Of a stretch of DNA of 64,000 nucleotides, positions 22,328 through 34,148 are shown piece by piece. The first letter of the stretch is position 1. Every line of letters begins with the position of its first letter. The DNA comes from Gnetum montanum (taxonomy: Eukaryota > Streptophyta > Gnetopsida > Gnetales > Gnetaceae): positions 384,307 to 448,306 of the forward strand of contig MNCI01003051.1 in assembly GCA_015680685.1 (NCBI GenBank). The letters are read 5' to 3'. The notes beneath the pieces were generated by a model. It did not search any database, was not told the DNA's origin, and was given only the letters and a program-made list of their open reading frames with translations. The translations under genes and the position numbers were made by a program.

Positions 22328-24230
22328 ATGTTTGGTGCATCAAAAAAGCGAAAATAGCTCGGGCGCCCACTGGGCAACAAGAAAAAATTCAAAATTTTTC
22401 TAAGTCCAGAGACAGCTAGAAAAATCAAAAAAAATTTCTAACTATAGTAACTACGCTCACACACAGCTACACTCGACACTTTTGAGTGTAGTCCTAAGGT
22501 AGGTAAAAAATTTAAGTGGTCCCTAGGGGTATAAAAGAACATTTTACCCTTTGTAAATTTGTCATTGTTAATGGTGAAAATGCAACTTTCTAGAGCGTAG
22601 CGCGGTTGCAAGAGCATATTCGCCAAAATGTCAAGTTGAAGTGGCTGCCAACACCTTGGTTTGACCGACATGGATGAGGCAAAGCAAGTCCTAGGACACC
22701 TACCTCAAGCACGCATACAGGAGCAGAGGGTGCCACCATCTACCAAGTACCCTAACTACGCTCTACCGTCTTTTTCATTTTTTGGTGCTTTTCTTGCATT
22801 TAGGTGTTTGGGGCTTGGGTTTTGGCAGCTTGCTATGGTAGGGACCACTGTAGCTATAGTCATTGTGGCCTTGCAGTAGGGGAGGATGCATGCATGATGT
22901 GAAGGGTTTTTCCATTTGTGATTATTTTTTGGATGACCAGTTTTGCTACCATGCAGGTGGACCATAGAAGGGAAAATAGTGGTTAGGGCATGAATGGTAT
23001 TAGTGGATAGGCCAAGGACTAGCTTATGGTGCATGGCATAGGGATTTGCCCTACATTTTTTTGTAAAAATTTTGTCTATCTTCTTCTTTGTTTTTGCATG
23101 GTGATGAGGGAAGTAGGGGTCTGGAATTTGATGGTAGTGATGGCGACGAGGGGTTGCCACTCATGGGGTTTAAGGGCATGGTAGAGCGTGTCTAAAAATT
23201 TTCTATTTTTTAGCCAGTCCTTTTTTTCTTTTGTCTTTTGCATGGGTGGGGCAAGGCATCGATTGTAGCTGAGATGGCTTGTCATAGGGTAGGATGCACC
23301 AAGGGTGATCCTACCATTTTTCTTTTGTTTTCTAAAAAAAATTGATGAGTGAAGTAGTGAGCAGTGTGTGGTAGGGATATGCATGAGACCATGGGGTGAC
23401 TACACCCCACAGTATGGTTAGGGGCCGCAGGAAGAAAGAGATGGTCTTGGAACTAGTTACATTACATTTTCTTATGTGTTGCAAGTGAGGGTGAGGGTTT
23501 GAGGGCCACTGGGGGGTGCTCAGAACTAAGGTAGCATTGTTGGGGTGGGTAGCGATGGCTGTGAGATCCGTGGCCATGGCTAGTGCTTCGGTGTGTAGGG
23601 TATGGTCTTGGTGGCGGTGGGTGATATAGTAGAGCACCACGTGGTAAGGAAGAGAGTGTTGGGATGACAACCAAACCTTGATTCACTTGTCACAACTAAG
23701 ACTACACTCCTGTCTTGAAGGCACAATTGATGCAAAGTGTCTACAAAAATGGCTCGTCCAACAGTTAGTATTTTGGATAATCTATGAGGTACGTAGCTAG
23801 GAGTTAGAAAAATTTTAGACAATCTTGGACTCTACTTTGTAGTGTTCAGGAGCATAGTCGGTGTCAACTAGAGTTAGAAAAGTTTGTAAATTTCCAAACT
23901 ATGCTCTTAAGGGTAGTGCAGAGTTAGAATTTTCTCATGCGGTTTCTAGGAAACACCTTTAGAGAGAATCTAGAGCTAGAATATTTGCGACTACTTTGGA
24001 CTATGTTGCCTAGAGTTAGAAAAAATTTGAAAAATTTTGCTAGATGTAAAAATGCGAACAATGTTAAAAACTATGATAATGACAAATTTTCAAATCAAAA
24101 CAATGACAGACTGCTAAAACATGCAAATGAAGATAATGCAAAATGTGCACACATGAAAAATGAAATGCTAATACTATGCTAACATGCTATACCCCAATGA
24201 GTACTGGGTGCATTAAATGTATGTGTTAAC
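22328..24230 (+). repeat. Degenerate LTR-like or leader segment with promoter features
   Basis: It begins TGGTGCATCAAAAAAGCG and holds scattered ACTACGCTC and GAGCATAGTC decamers and repeated AGTTAGAAAAATTTT runs like those in the Tat U3 regions at 26389 and 35400-35760. It does not align end to end with the other LTRs, so boundaries and identity are uncertain. No coding capacity is convincing on either strand. It leads into the spliced gene that starts at 24374. Confidence 0.35.
22530..22537 (+). promoter_or_regulatory. TATA box (TATAAAAG)
   Basis: CTAGGGGTATAAAAGAAC, with a purine/pyrimidine context typical of plant core promoters. It is the best plus-strand start signal ahead of the multi-exon gene. 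No downstream transcript evidence is available. Confidence 0.45.
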
Positions 24231-24373
24231 GTTTCATACCCATGGGGCCCAAGGGGTCCTAGGATATTTTTTGCTACATCACATTAATTTCTTGCTAAGT
24301 TTAATTTAATGTATTTTTGCAAAAATGCATCTATTGTATACTAATGCCACATTTATCATTTTTGCAATTGCAG

Positions 24374-27300
24374 GGTGTTGCTAAAGCCCATCTTAGTCAT
24401 TGTGGAGCTTATTGGCATTCTTTGTTACATGAGCAAGCCTATACCCAACATGCCTACATTAGATATGTGGATGGGTTAGCAGGTAGTATGGTTTTGGCCT
24501 GGGGCATTCAAGTTCCTAGCATAAATGCTACAACATTTCAATGTGATTATGTTGTCACACTTAATAGTGGAGGCTATAGGTGCTATCATAGAGATATTAC
24601 TACCTAGGGCTTAGTGGGACATATTGAAATTTATGTTCAATAAGCCCACGTCCGATGATGACATAGCAAGTAATTCAAGGTGAGGCCCCAAGGACACTCA
24701 TCCCTTATTAAGGATGAGGAAAAGATGCTTGCCTTGATCCAAAGTGCCCTAGAGGTGTTCTTCTCTAGTCTAAAATTTTGAGAGGTTGTACTTGAGTAGA
24801 TGGAAAATGATCTAAAGAATTACTCCACCAAGTCCTTGAAGGTGTTCCAGTAGTGCAAGTCCTATGGTTGGCTTAATGAGGGGTGAGCTAATGGTGTGTC
24901 CAATTTCAAGGAGATAGTTGCACCACCACATTCATTTCACATACTATTTGTTCCATGTAAGTGTTTATGTATTTGGCTTTTATGCTTGTTCACATGCACT
25001 CATTAATTTTCCCTTACCTAATTTTATCATTTGTTTGCCTATGTTGCAGCTATAGTTGCTTCAAGAGAGGTGACGGTGATCACCACAAGCTGCAATGAGG
25101 CTACCCTCATCATGAAGTATCGTAATGTAGAGGGGACATAGCATTGGTTGTGCCATCAAGCCTTAGAGGTGTTGACCAATCAGCTCACACATGCTAGGTT
25201 GATGGACCTTTTCTTAGCCCTTAGCCTAAGCATTATAGTGGTTGAAATGGTTACCATTGTAGACTCCTTTAGTAGCGATGCCTATAGCAATGTACACAGA
25301 GTGAGGGTAATCTTGGACCTCAATGATACCTTCTTTTTTGACCTCTTTAGCCTTCCCTCCAATGGCTTGTTGGTCATTGACAAGGCCAACAAAGAGGTGG
25401 ACCACAAAGGAAAGATTGAGGAGTGGCTAGGAACCATCCAATATCACAAAACCATCATGATTAGATACATGCTTGTGCTTGAGGTCCATGAGATCTACTC
25501 TCTTTTTTATGCCCATGCCTTTTCAAAGTTGCTCTCCCAAGGAAAAATCCTTGGGGTGGAGCAGGTGCGGGTAATGAGGAAGGTACTAGAGGAGGGCATG
25601 AGGTTCAACTGGGCCTCCTACATTGTCACCAAGCTACAAGTAAAGATCACCAGACTTCACTATAATCTCCAGGCAAGGTCTCATGTACACTTCACATTCT
25701 TTGTAGCGTATCTATAAAGGTTCATGGAGTTTCTGGTGGTTTGAGATAGTAGGCATTGGGTAGTGCAAGATTGTGAGTAGTTGTCCAAGCCTTGGATCAA
25801 GCACTTGTTTGCAATCACTTGCATGTAAGACATCCTAGAGGGGATTAATGAGTTGTACTTGATTACAGCCAAAGGTCATCTAGGGCTATCATGATCACAT
25901 TATTCTCGTGATAATAAGGGCGAGTGTCCCCCAATTATTATTGGGGATATGAACAAGGCCAATTTTTATATTATGAAAATGGTCAAGTCTTCTAAGGCAA
26001 AGATTAGGAGGCCACACCTGGTAGAGGAGGCTACCCCTACGGTTGGATAGGCTGGCACCAAGAAAATCTGCCTCAAGATACCCACTTTGCGCATAGATGT
26101 TGTAGGTTAGTATGCATATAGATGCATTTGTTTTACATATTTTCTATTAATGTTTTCATGTTTTCTTATTATGTCATGCTGATGCTACTATGCTATGTTT
26201 GTAAGCTAGGCAAGAGGGTTTTCGAAGTAGCAATGGTGGCAATAGTAGAGATGGCCCCTCCTAAATTTGAGGAGGATGAGGCACATAGAGAGGAGCTACA
26301 TGAGGCCATAGAGACCTTCTAGTGATTTGATGCAAAGGGGCTATTCCACCCTGATGAGGGTGATTTTGCCAACCTCTTTGATGATGTGTGAAACACCACA
26401 AAATTTTGGGTCTTGGCATCTCGACTAAAATTTTGGCTAAGTGTAAAAATGGTGGCACTTTGTCCAAATTTTTCTAAGTGTTGAGTGTAGTCAGCTCCAA
26501 TTACCAGTTTTACAAAATTTTTTCTAACTACTGAGTTACGTGTCTTGCACGTAACATGGGACAAGTGTAGCAAATAGTAGAAATTTTTCTAAGTGTTGTG
26601 CTAGAATCTAAAGCGTAGCTAGCATGAGACACCAATTTTGCAAAATTTTGTCTAACTACTAAGTTACGTGTCCTGCACGTAATACAGGGCAAGTGTTGTG
26701 CTACATTCCCATTGCCCTGCTATGCTCTAGAGTGTAAATAGTGTAGCCAGCATGAGACACCAATTTTATTTTTAACTACTAAGTTATGCATCCCTGGTGT
26801 AACAAGGGGTGAGTGTAGCAGCCAAAGTTAGAAAAATTTTCAAACTTTTTCTGGTCACCTCTAGACTTAGAAAATTTTCTAAATTTTTTTTGTAGTCCCA
26901 CCTACCGCACTGCTACATGGCACCTAATCTACATTTTGGATTAACCCTAGTCTCATAAATACCCCTAGACCCTAATGTTTTAGGGGTTGGGGGCTTCCAT
27001 TTTTTAGGTGGTTAGTAGTTGGCACTTTCATTTGGCATTTGGCATTTACACATCTTGGAACTTAACTCTGTGGGCAAATGAAACCCAGAGCACACCACAC
27101 TAGCAGAGAGGCATAGTTGCACCACATGGTACACCATGGCCCCACTACAACCGTACATTGCATAGCACACTATAGCCCCATTGTAGCCCTACACCACATG
27201 GTACACTACAGCCCCATTTCAGCTCTATAGAACACTACACAGTACACCACAATAGCCAACCCAACAGGCACAGTTCATCACGACAAGCACCAAACTTCAT

Positions 27301-29190
27301 GCCCTGACACCACCGAGATTGTGACTATGCTCCCATTGTGCCTATTGTACATTGTGTACCTTCTAAGATCCTTTTGGAGTTAACTACGCTCCCATTTGGG
27401 GTAGTGTTTCATTTCTCTCCCCCATTTTGTAGCATTTTCTTACATTTTTCTTGCATCTTTCTACACTTTTTCATGCATCATTACGTTGTACTACACTCAG
27501 GCAATAGTCTCTATGGGTTAACACCCTCATTTTAATCGAAACCCTTAGCTATGCTCACCCCCATTTCATGGCTATGCTCTACACTTAGCACTACAAAACA
27601 CCGCTTTGACACTTAGCACCATTTCACATTGTTTACACTTGCATTTCGGCTAACCATGCCACCCTTGAATTGCATCCATAGCCTTGATTGCAACCAACAA
27701 AGTACCGATTCAATTGATAAGACCGTTTAGGGTGCTTTGCCTTTGTTTCTAGCATGGCCTTCATGTGAAGGTGGGGTTAAGGTTGTGCATCTATTGACCC
27801 CTCAGTGATTCTAGCGACTGATGTTTTCGGTTGTTACAGTATGCAGCTAGGAGATCCCCCTTCTCTCACACCTAAGGGCTTACTTGGTAAGTGCTTTAAG
27901 TTGCCATATATTGTTGCTTTTTTGATCTTGCATATTTTCTTATTTGATTGTTACTAAGTATTATTGTTATGTAGCCTTAGATGCACTTGCCAATGGTCCA
28001 CCACCCATGCTTACCTACCACATGAAGTTGTGGGTAGAGACACTAAACAAGTTTGCCTTCATGGAAGGCATCGTTGAGGATATGGTAGATTGCATACAAT
28101 AGGTAGATCCTGAGCTCGGTATGCATGTTGTTATTTTGCTTATGTTGCTTTACCTATTTTATGATTAGTTTGTGGCCAATTATTGATTTTCTTGCATGTA
28201 TGCCAATAGGTTCTAAGCTCTGCTAGGATCCGAACCAAGTGGCTAAGGTGGATGCCATCCCCGAGTACCGTCCTAAAGTGGAGTAAGTACCTCATTGTGT
28301 GTATGAGGTAGTTAACAAGTGCATACTTTTCTATGAAAAAGCATTATGAAGCTACATGTGCTCAAATGAGCACCTATGGAAATGCCTACACAAGCTTCAG
28401 GAGACTGTGGTGAGCTAGAACACAAAGATTAAGGACCTCCAATCCTGATATGATTTCTTATCAGCTCAAGCATGGGGAGATAATACTTAGCAGACCACAA
28501 AGATCAATTATGCCAAGTATTGAATGAGGTCATCCAAGAGATCATCAAGTAGAGGCTATAGATGAACCTGCTTACCCAGAAGGGCTAGACTTGGAAAAAT
28601 TTCAACACTAAGGTGTGCAAGTGGGGGCACATGTAGAAAGATCACAAATGCCACTATAAGCATGAGTGAGATGCATATCTATAGCAACTCAAGGAAGAGT
28701 CCGTCAAGGCCCACTACATAGAGATGTTCGTTGAGGTGATTGGTGGAAGTTGAGCCTTCAAGATATTTTCTCACCACACAGTGGTTAGTGACTCCCTAGA
28801 GCAGAAGATTACCATGCCTTCAAGGGAGGCTTCATCTACTACCTTTTCTATGTAGTTGCTTGCATAGACCATCATGAACGAAGACAAGAGCCTTGTAAAT
28901 GTTGACCTCAGCTAAGAGGATTGGACGTGGCTATCAAAGGTTAAGATCCTTCGATGCTTGGAAGAAAGCCTTGATAACTTGCCTCCAAACATGGCTAATG
29001 CGGGATCCTCTCAAGTTAGTTTTTTCTTGCTTTTTTTGTGCTTTTTTTAAGGTTGCATATTGTGCTCTTGCTTATAGATTTCTATTATTGTTATTATTGA
29101 TAAGCACTAGGTGATGCTACTAACCCTAGCAACATAACATAAGAAGAGGAGTCTCCACCTCCACCTAGTGCCATTGGTTAAGCAGATCCT
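24374..29190 (+). pseudogene. Multi-exon gene of unknown function, decayed and split by a Tat LTR
   Basis: Exon-like blocks joined by plausible plant splice sites: acceptor TTGCAATTGCAG before 24374; donor GTAAGT at 24957 with acceptor TTGCAG before 25050; donor GTTAGT at 26106; donor GTAAGT at 27887 with acceptor TATGTAG before 27975; donor GTATGC at 28119 with acceptor CCAATAG before 28210. The longest open block, 25148-25717 (189 residues), has VRVILDLNDTFFFDLFSLP and later EEGMRFNWASYIVTKLQ. A CX4HX4HX3C-like patch, CKWGHM then HKCHYKHE, lies near 28620-28665. The middle block is weakly like the additional ORF of the Athila-like elements, so a transposon-associated ORF is possible; a captured host gene is the alternative. 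Stops are frequent. Confidence 0.5.
26389..27838 (+). repeat. Tat-family LTR inserted in the multi-exon gene
   Basis: Starts TGAAACACCACAAAATTTTG and ends CGGTTGTTACA, the termini of TAT1 and TAT4 LTRs. TATA (ATAAATA) at 26955-26961. No PBS or gag follows and no PPT precedes it, so it is probably a solo LTR. Flanking 5-mers are ATGTG on the left and GTATG on the right, not a clean target duplication. Coding-like DNA resumes on the right and reaches a splice donor within 50 bases. Confidence 0.8.
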
Positions 29191-29389
29191 GATGTAGCCC
29201 TATCATTGGAAATTTTTGTATTTTTGCATATTTTTGGTATGTAATGCAGATGATCATGAGATGTATTATTATTTTTCTATGAGATGAAATAGAAATTTTT
29301 CTACATGAAGTATGTGATGAGTAGACCTTTATATTTATTCATTATGTGTTTAATGTTAATGATGCGATGAGTTTATGTAATTGGGCTAT
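29191..29389 (+). other. 3' flank of the multi-exon gene
   Basis: T-rich DNA after the last coding-like block, with a pattern like a plant 3' UTR (TTTTTGTATTTTTGCATATT). No other feature seen. Confidence 0.3.
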
Positions 29390-29790
29390 AGAAATTGCTA
29401 GTTTAAGGCCATTCCAAGCCATGAGATAGTGAAAAAATTTTGCCAGGTTTAGGACCATGGCAAGCCATGTATTAGTTTAAGGCCATCTGAGGTCACATGG
29501 TGGAAGAGAGATTACTAGTTTTAGGCCATGGTGGATCACGTAGTAGTTTAAGGCCTTTTCAGATCACAAGATGCTAGTTTTAGGTCATGGTGGGCCATGT
29601 GATGTCAGTTTAGGGCCATGGTAGGCTGCATGTTAATTTCAGGCCATTCTGGGCAATGTGATAAAAGGGGAGATTGGACTACCAATTTTAGGGCATGGCA
29701 GGTCATGCAATAGTTGAAGGCCTTTTTGGGCCATCCATTGAAGGGAAAAAGATTGCCAATTTTAGGCCTTAGCAAGCAATAGTGTTTTGT
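29390..29790 (-). repeat. TAT3 protease-RT spacer minisatellite
   Basis: Diverged repeats of about 30-45 bp with CTAGTTTTAGGCCATGGTGG and variants on the plus strand (minus: GGCCTAAAACTAGCAT). The element's protease ends at about 30010 and homology to RT never begins, so the array sits in the intron-like spacer. TAT4 has two copies of the same unit upstream of RT at about 36290-36350. Confidence 0.8.
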
Positions 29791-30009
29791 AATTTTTGAA
29801 TTTGATGATTTTTTAGGCATTTTGCTATTTTTTATGTGTAAACTAACTACTAAAAAGTAATCAATCAAAAATGTAAACTTAGCAAAAATGCACAAACATG
29901 AGAAATAAATGCATAAAGAGGCAAATAATGTAAAAAATGTAAACAATTTTAAACTAACATAAAATGCAACCAAAATGCAAATAGGAAAAGCATGCAAAGT
30001 GGGGTAGGA
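29791..30009 (-). other. TAT3 spacer after the protease
   Basis: AT-rich, stop-filled DNA on the minus strand, matching the start of the TAT1 spacer at 12850-12980. Proposed to be the 5' part of the Tat/Ogre intron; no clear donor was identified. Confidence 0.4.
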
Positions 30010-30700
30010 AAGGATCCAATGCCTATTGAACTAAGGAAATGCCTTAGCTGTGTAGTTGTTTCCTAATATGGTGTGGGTTGGGGGGCACATAAGGCCTGGA
30101 GGGTACAATATGGTATTTTCCCTAACCTTCGTCAATTATGTCAAAGGGTAATTCTTCCCACAAAGCATCTTTTGAAAGGTCAGGGACTCTCATTGGATCT
30201 TCACGTTGGTCTACCTCACATTTTTTGCTTTATCCTTCATGAAAGATGTGTCATCAAGGAATTCCACCTTTGACCCTTGTTTGATGTTAATGTTGCTAAC
30301 AGTTAGAGGGGTTGCATTGTCACCATTTATGATAACCTTTCCACCTTCATATCGAAGGTGGATTTCCAGATGGATTGGGGAGGAGACAGCCTATAGCTGG
30401 GCTAGCCAAGGCCTACCCAAGATCAAGTTGACACTTAGCATCTCCTCAACCACTATGAATTCAACAGTGATGGGGAATTGCTCCCCTACCATGAAGGCTA
30501 TCATGACAATTTTCCTTATGACAACACACAACCCATTGAAGCACTTAAGGCATGTTGTCTTTGCTAATTTAATTTGATCAACAAGACCAAGCTTGTCAAC
30601 AACTATGTACAAGATGACATTGGTTGTTACCCCATCATCAATATGCACCTTGCGAATTCTGCATTCTTCCACGTGGATGGTGATGAACATTGGCATGATA
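30010..30700 (-). pseudogene. TAT3 aspartic protease and gag-pro C-terminus
   Basis: The core at 30696-30391 reads VHIDDGVTTNVILYIVVDKL, then VIRKIVMIAFMVGEQFP, and ends LILGRPWLAQL, colinear with TAT1 12260-12502. The ILGRPW motif is intact here while TAT1 has a stop at W. The active-site loop is D-D-G. Homology to TAT1 continues past the domain to about 30010, giving a shared C-terminal tail before the spacer. Confidence 0.8.
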
Positions 30701-30924
30701 ATAACTTAACCCTTCTCAGGGTTCACCTTGATTTCCACATCATGAAACACTAGGGGAATTAAACTTAATTCTTGTGGGGGAGAAGGCAACATAATAGCAT
30801 GAATGGACTATTCGTCTGGTAGGATGTCCTCTGTGATAGGAATGGACATCAACATGCATACTAACACTTCACAGTGGGTGGAGGAAGTCATTATGAGATC
30901 GTACAAGCTTAATGTTGTATTTTT

Positions 30925-33780
30925 TTATTTTAGAGCATGCTTGACTTGTGCCAATGCATCAAGGAAGTCTTTTCTACTATCTACTACCTTGTTGTTAGTG
31001 GCCTTCATCTCCTCCATGAAACCTAAGAGATGAATCTCTTGTGTAGGGGATTTGGGCCTTGCTTGCCTTATTTGCTTTGGAGACTTAGTGCTCTGTTGTG
31101 GGTTACTTATTGCAGTGGCCTCCTTAGTTGGTTGGGCCATTGGGATAGAAGATAAGAAAACATGCTTTGGTGGGCCTAGTACCCTTTGCTCTAAATTTTG
31201 CCTAAGCATTTGATTAGTGAGGCATTTGTTGGGCCTCTTGGATTGTCATCTTGATTGCTTGTTGGTATTGGCTATAGGATGAGGCTTTGGGCAAGTAGGT
31301 ACTGATGCATTTCCCACCACTAGACTCCCAATAGGCAGGGAGTTTGCATGTTGTGACACCCTTACAACAAAGGATGTCTGGGCTGTTGTAGTTGCAACAT
31401 GCTGTGGGGCCCTGACCACAAAGGGTATTATAGACATCTAAGGTAATACTCTAATAACAAAAGGGGTTCTTAGACTAGTTGATGTCGAAGAGGCCCCAAC
31501 ATTGCCAGAGGGCACATGAACCACAAATGGTCTCTACATTGGTTCTAAGTCATCATCAATGTTGATGGCATTAATGATGTACCCTACACCACTTGTGTTG
31601 AGAGGATCCTTGTAAACCCCCATTGACTAGTTCTAGGGATGCACTGGGTTGGTAGCTTCAAGGACCAACTCACCCTTGTGAATCATGCATTGTATATCAT
31701 CATGCAATGCCATGCAAAAGTCTATGTCGTGACCTTACAAATGGTGATATTGGAAAAACCTATCCAACCTAAAATGCTTAGGGACTAGGGGCTCGTTTGG
31801 TAGTGCAACTGAAGGATTCTTGAGGAGTTTGCAATATCAGTCATACCACTTATGAGCATCCTCAGACATCTAGTTATATTGGATGCATCCAGCATAAAGC
31901 AGTTGGTCCAGAAGCTCTAACTATTTAATGGGCAACTGTGTGTACTTCAAAAGATCCTTACACTCAAAGTTAGGCCTTGTGGCAACTGGTGTAGTGGTCA
32001 TGAATGATGCAAGCTGGTTGTTTGCTGCTATGCTAGAGCTAGTCGCCTTGTTGTTGTTGGCCTTGGGTGGCTTGGTCATCAGTTTGGTGTTGGCTAGCTT
32101 AGCCTTGTTGGCCACCATCGCATGGTTGTGGTTACTTACTTACATTTGTCCTTGCCTTTTCTTTCTTCACATGTAGGTTTTTGTAGGCCACATAGGCCAG
32201 ATCCTTGCTAACCTTCACTACATCTTGAATGCTCTTATTTTGAGCAAACACTTGACTCAGGGATTGTGGGACAAGGTAATACAGTTTTGACTTGATGAAT
32301 TCATTTACTACACCTTTGAAGATGGCTAGAAGGTGTGTTTTTGTGATGGGCTCATAGATCACATTGAGTGATGCACTCCATTGCTGAATGAGTTTTTGCA
32401 TGAGCTCTAAGTGGCCTTGCTTAACTTGCATTAGCTAATCTAGGGTCACCTTAGGATTTAAGTTGTACTTGAAGCATGCGACAAATTGGGTAAGAAATTC
32501 CTCCAAAGAAGTAATGGAGGCCCTGGGGAGCATCTGATACCAACCTAGTGCCTTGCTAGTCAGAGACATGGTGAACACATAGATGATAGCATTTAGCCAT
32601 GCTTGCAATAGAAGGAATTCTGACTAGAATGTCACTAGATGGACGTTTGGGTCTTCTTCACCATTGTATTTGGTGAACTGGGGTAGTGGGACCTTGGTAG
32701 GCAATGTCAGTGGTGGGACTATAGGATTGATTGGATCATCCTAGTATAAGTCCATCACATGGATGATTTCAGAGGAGGCAACCTTGAGCCACTTGACCTC
32801 TTCGGTAAGGCTTTGAATTAGTTGAAACTCTTGATTCAAGCTGGGTGAAATTGCAATGGGTTGCATTGGTTGAGCTACCTGCTATTGTTGTTAGGTGGTC
32901 CATGACCTAAATCTAGGTTGTGTGACCACATGTGATGCCTACTGCATGGGCTGTGCCATGGGCACAACACCTTGGCCCAACCACGAGTTTGTGGGTTAGG
33001 TCATCGTAAAAGGGTGTCGACACGACATGTGAGATGAATGATGCCTAAGTTTTGTATAGGAGGAGGAATGTGCATGGTGTGCACATAGGATTACGTAGGT
33101 GCAATGGTTGCTACTACAAAAGGCTGGATGGACTAAACAAGCTAAATGAGTTGGACAGACTGGATAGGCTGCAAAGGGATGATGAAGAGAATGCTAAAGG
33201 AAAAGCTAAAAGGTAGAGCACCATCTTGGTGCATCTGCTATGTTTGGTGAGTTGCCATCATAGGTGTTGACCTAGGTGATGACACTAGGCTATGGAACAT
33301 TAAAGGAGTGAAAGTAGAGGTTGTCTACTAGAATGAGGCATGGAATGAGTCATCATGCTCAGATTGAGCCTCAAACTCATTCATCTCCTTCTAGAGGGGA
33401 TCCTCATAGTCCATCCCTACCTCACAACCCATGTTGTGAATGAGGTTATCCAGCATCCACTAGAAGTCTTTCATGAGTAGGATAAAGTCAAAATCAGAAG
33501 GGAACCATTCCCTTCCATTACGATGCATGAGCTCATAACTACATTGAACGTTCATTTCTTAGTAGTCTAAGGGCAAACCCACCTTGAGTTTTGTGCAAAC
33601 AAAGTTGTATTACTTTTTGTTGAGCACCATGACCTTAGGAGGCAAGGTATGTTGCTTGAAACATTGCCTCTATGTAAGGATAGGATCCCCAGCCCCTAGA
33701 AGGTTAATTAGGATCTCCCTCTAACCAAGCTAGATAACAATTGCGCTCAAAGTAGAAGTTGAAGGCTACTTGGGATTCAT
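30925..33780 (-). pseudogene. TAT3 gag
   Basis: A start codon at 33780 (MNPK) opens the frame, chosen because homology with TAT1 gag begins shortly after. The capsid-like core spans about 32900-32130, ending VKQGHLELMQKLIQQWSASL, nearly the same as TAT1 VKQGHLQLVQKFIQCWSASL. Downstream blocks at 32118-31921 and 31209-30925 match the TAT1 C-terminal gag. Stops are scattered, several at positions where TAT1 is open. Confidence 0.8.
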
Positions 33781-34125
33781 GGTGCAAGGAGAAATGCAAA
33801 AGGTTGTTGATGCAAAAGATAAGAGAAAAATGGCTAAGTGCAAAAATGTAAAAAAAAATGACTAAGTTTGAAATGTAGAGAAAAATGACTAAGTGTAAAC
33901 ACGTTGAAAAATAACTAACTCTGGGATGATGCTCAGAGCCTACTACACATGCTATGCTAGAGCTAGCTATGCTTTGTTAAGTAACTAGAATTTAGCTAAG
34001 TGTAAACACTTTGGTGTTGTTAAATGAGGTTCTAGGGGAATTGATAATGGGGACCAATTTGCACAAGGTGCAAAGAGCATGCAAGGTAACTACCAAGGGA
34101 TGGCCAAAGAAGGAAATGGTGAAGG

Positions 34126-34142
34126 CCCTCCTTCTAGCACTA
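34126..34142 (-). promoter_or_regulatory. TAT3 primer binding site
   Basis: On the minus strand TAGTGCTAGAAGGAGGG follows the LTR end (GCTACA) after a short spacer, matching the TAT1 PBS apart from transitions. Confidence 0.6.
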
Positions 34143-34148
34143 GAAAAT

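Noticed and set aside
22756-23822. Several overlapping minus-strand open stretches of 74-134 codons
   Set aside because: Low-complexity histidine/threonine/proline-rich translations with no family resemblance, lying in LTR-like DNA; most likely chance.
26389-27838. Clean target-site duplication around the solo LTR
   Set aside because: Flanking 5-mers ATGTG and GTATG do not match, so insertion at this exact site with an intact duplication is not shown.
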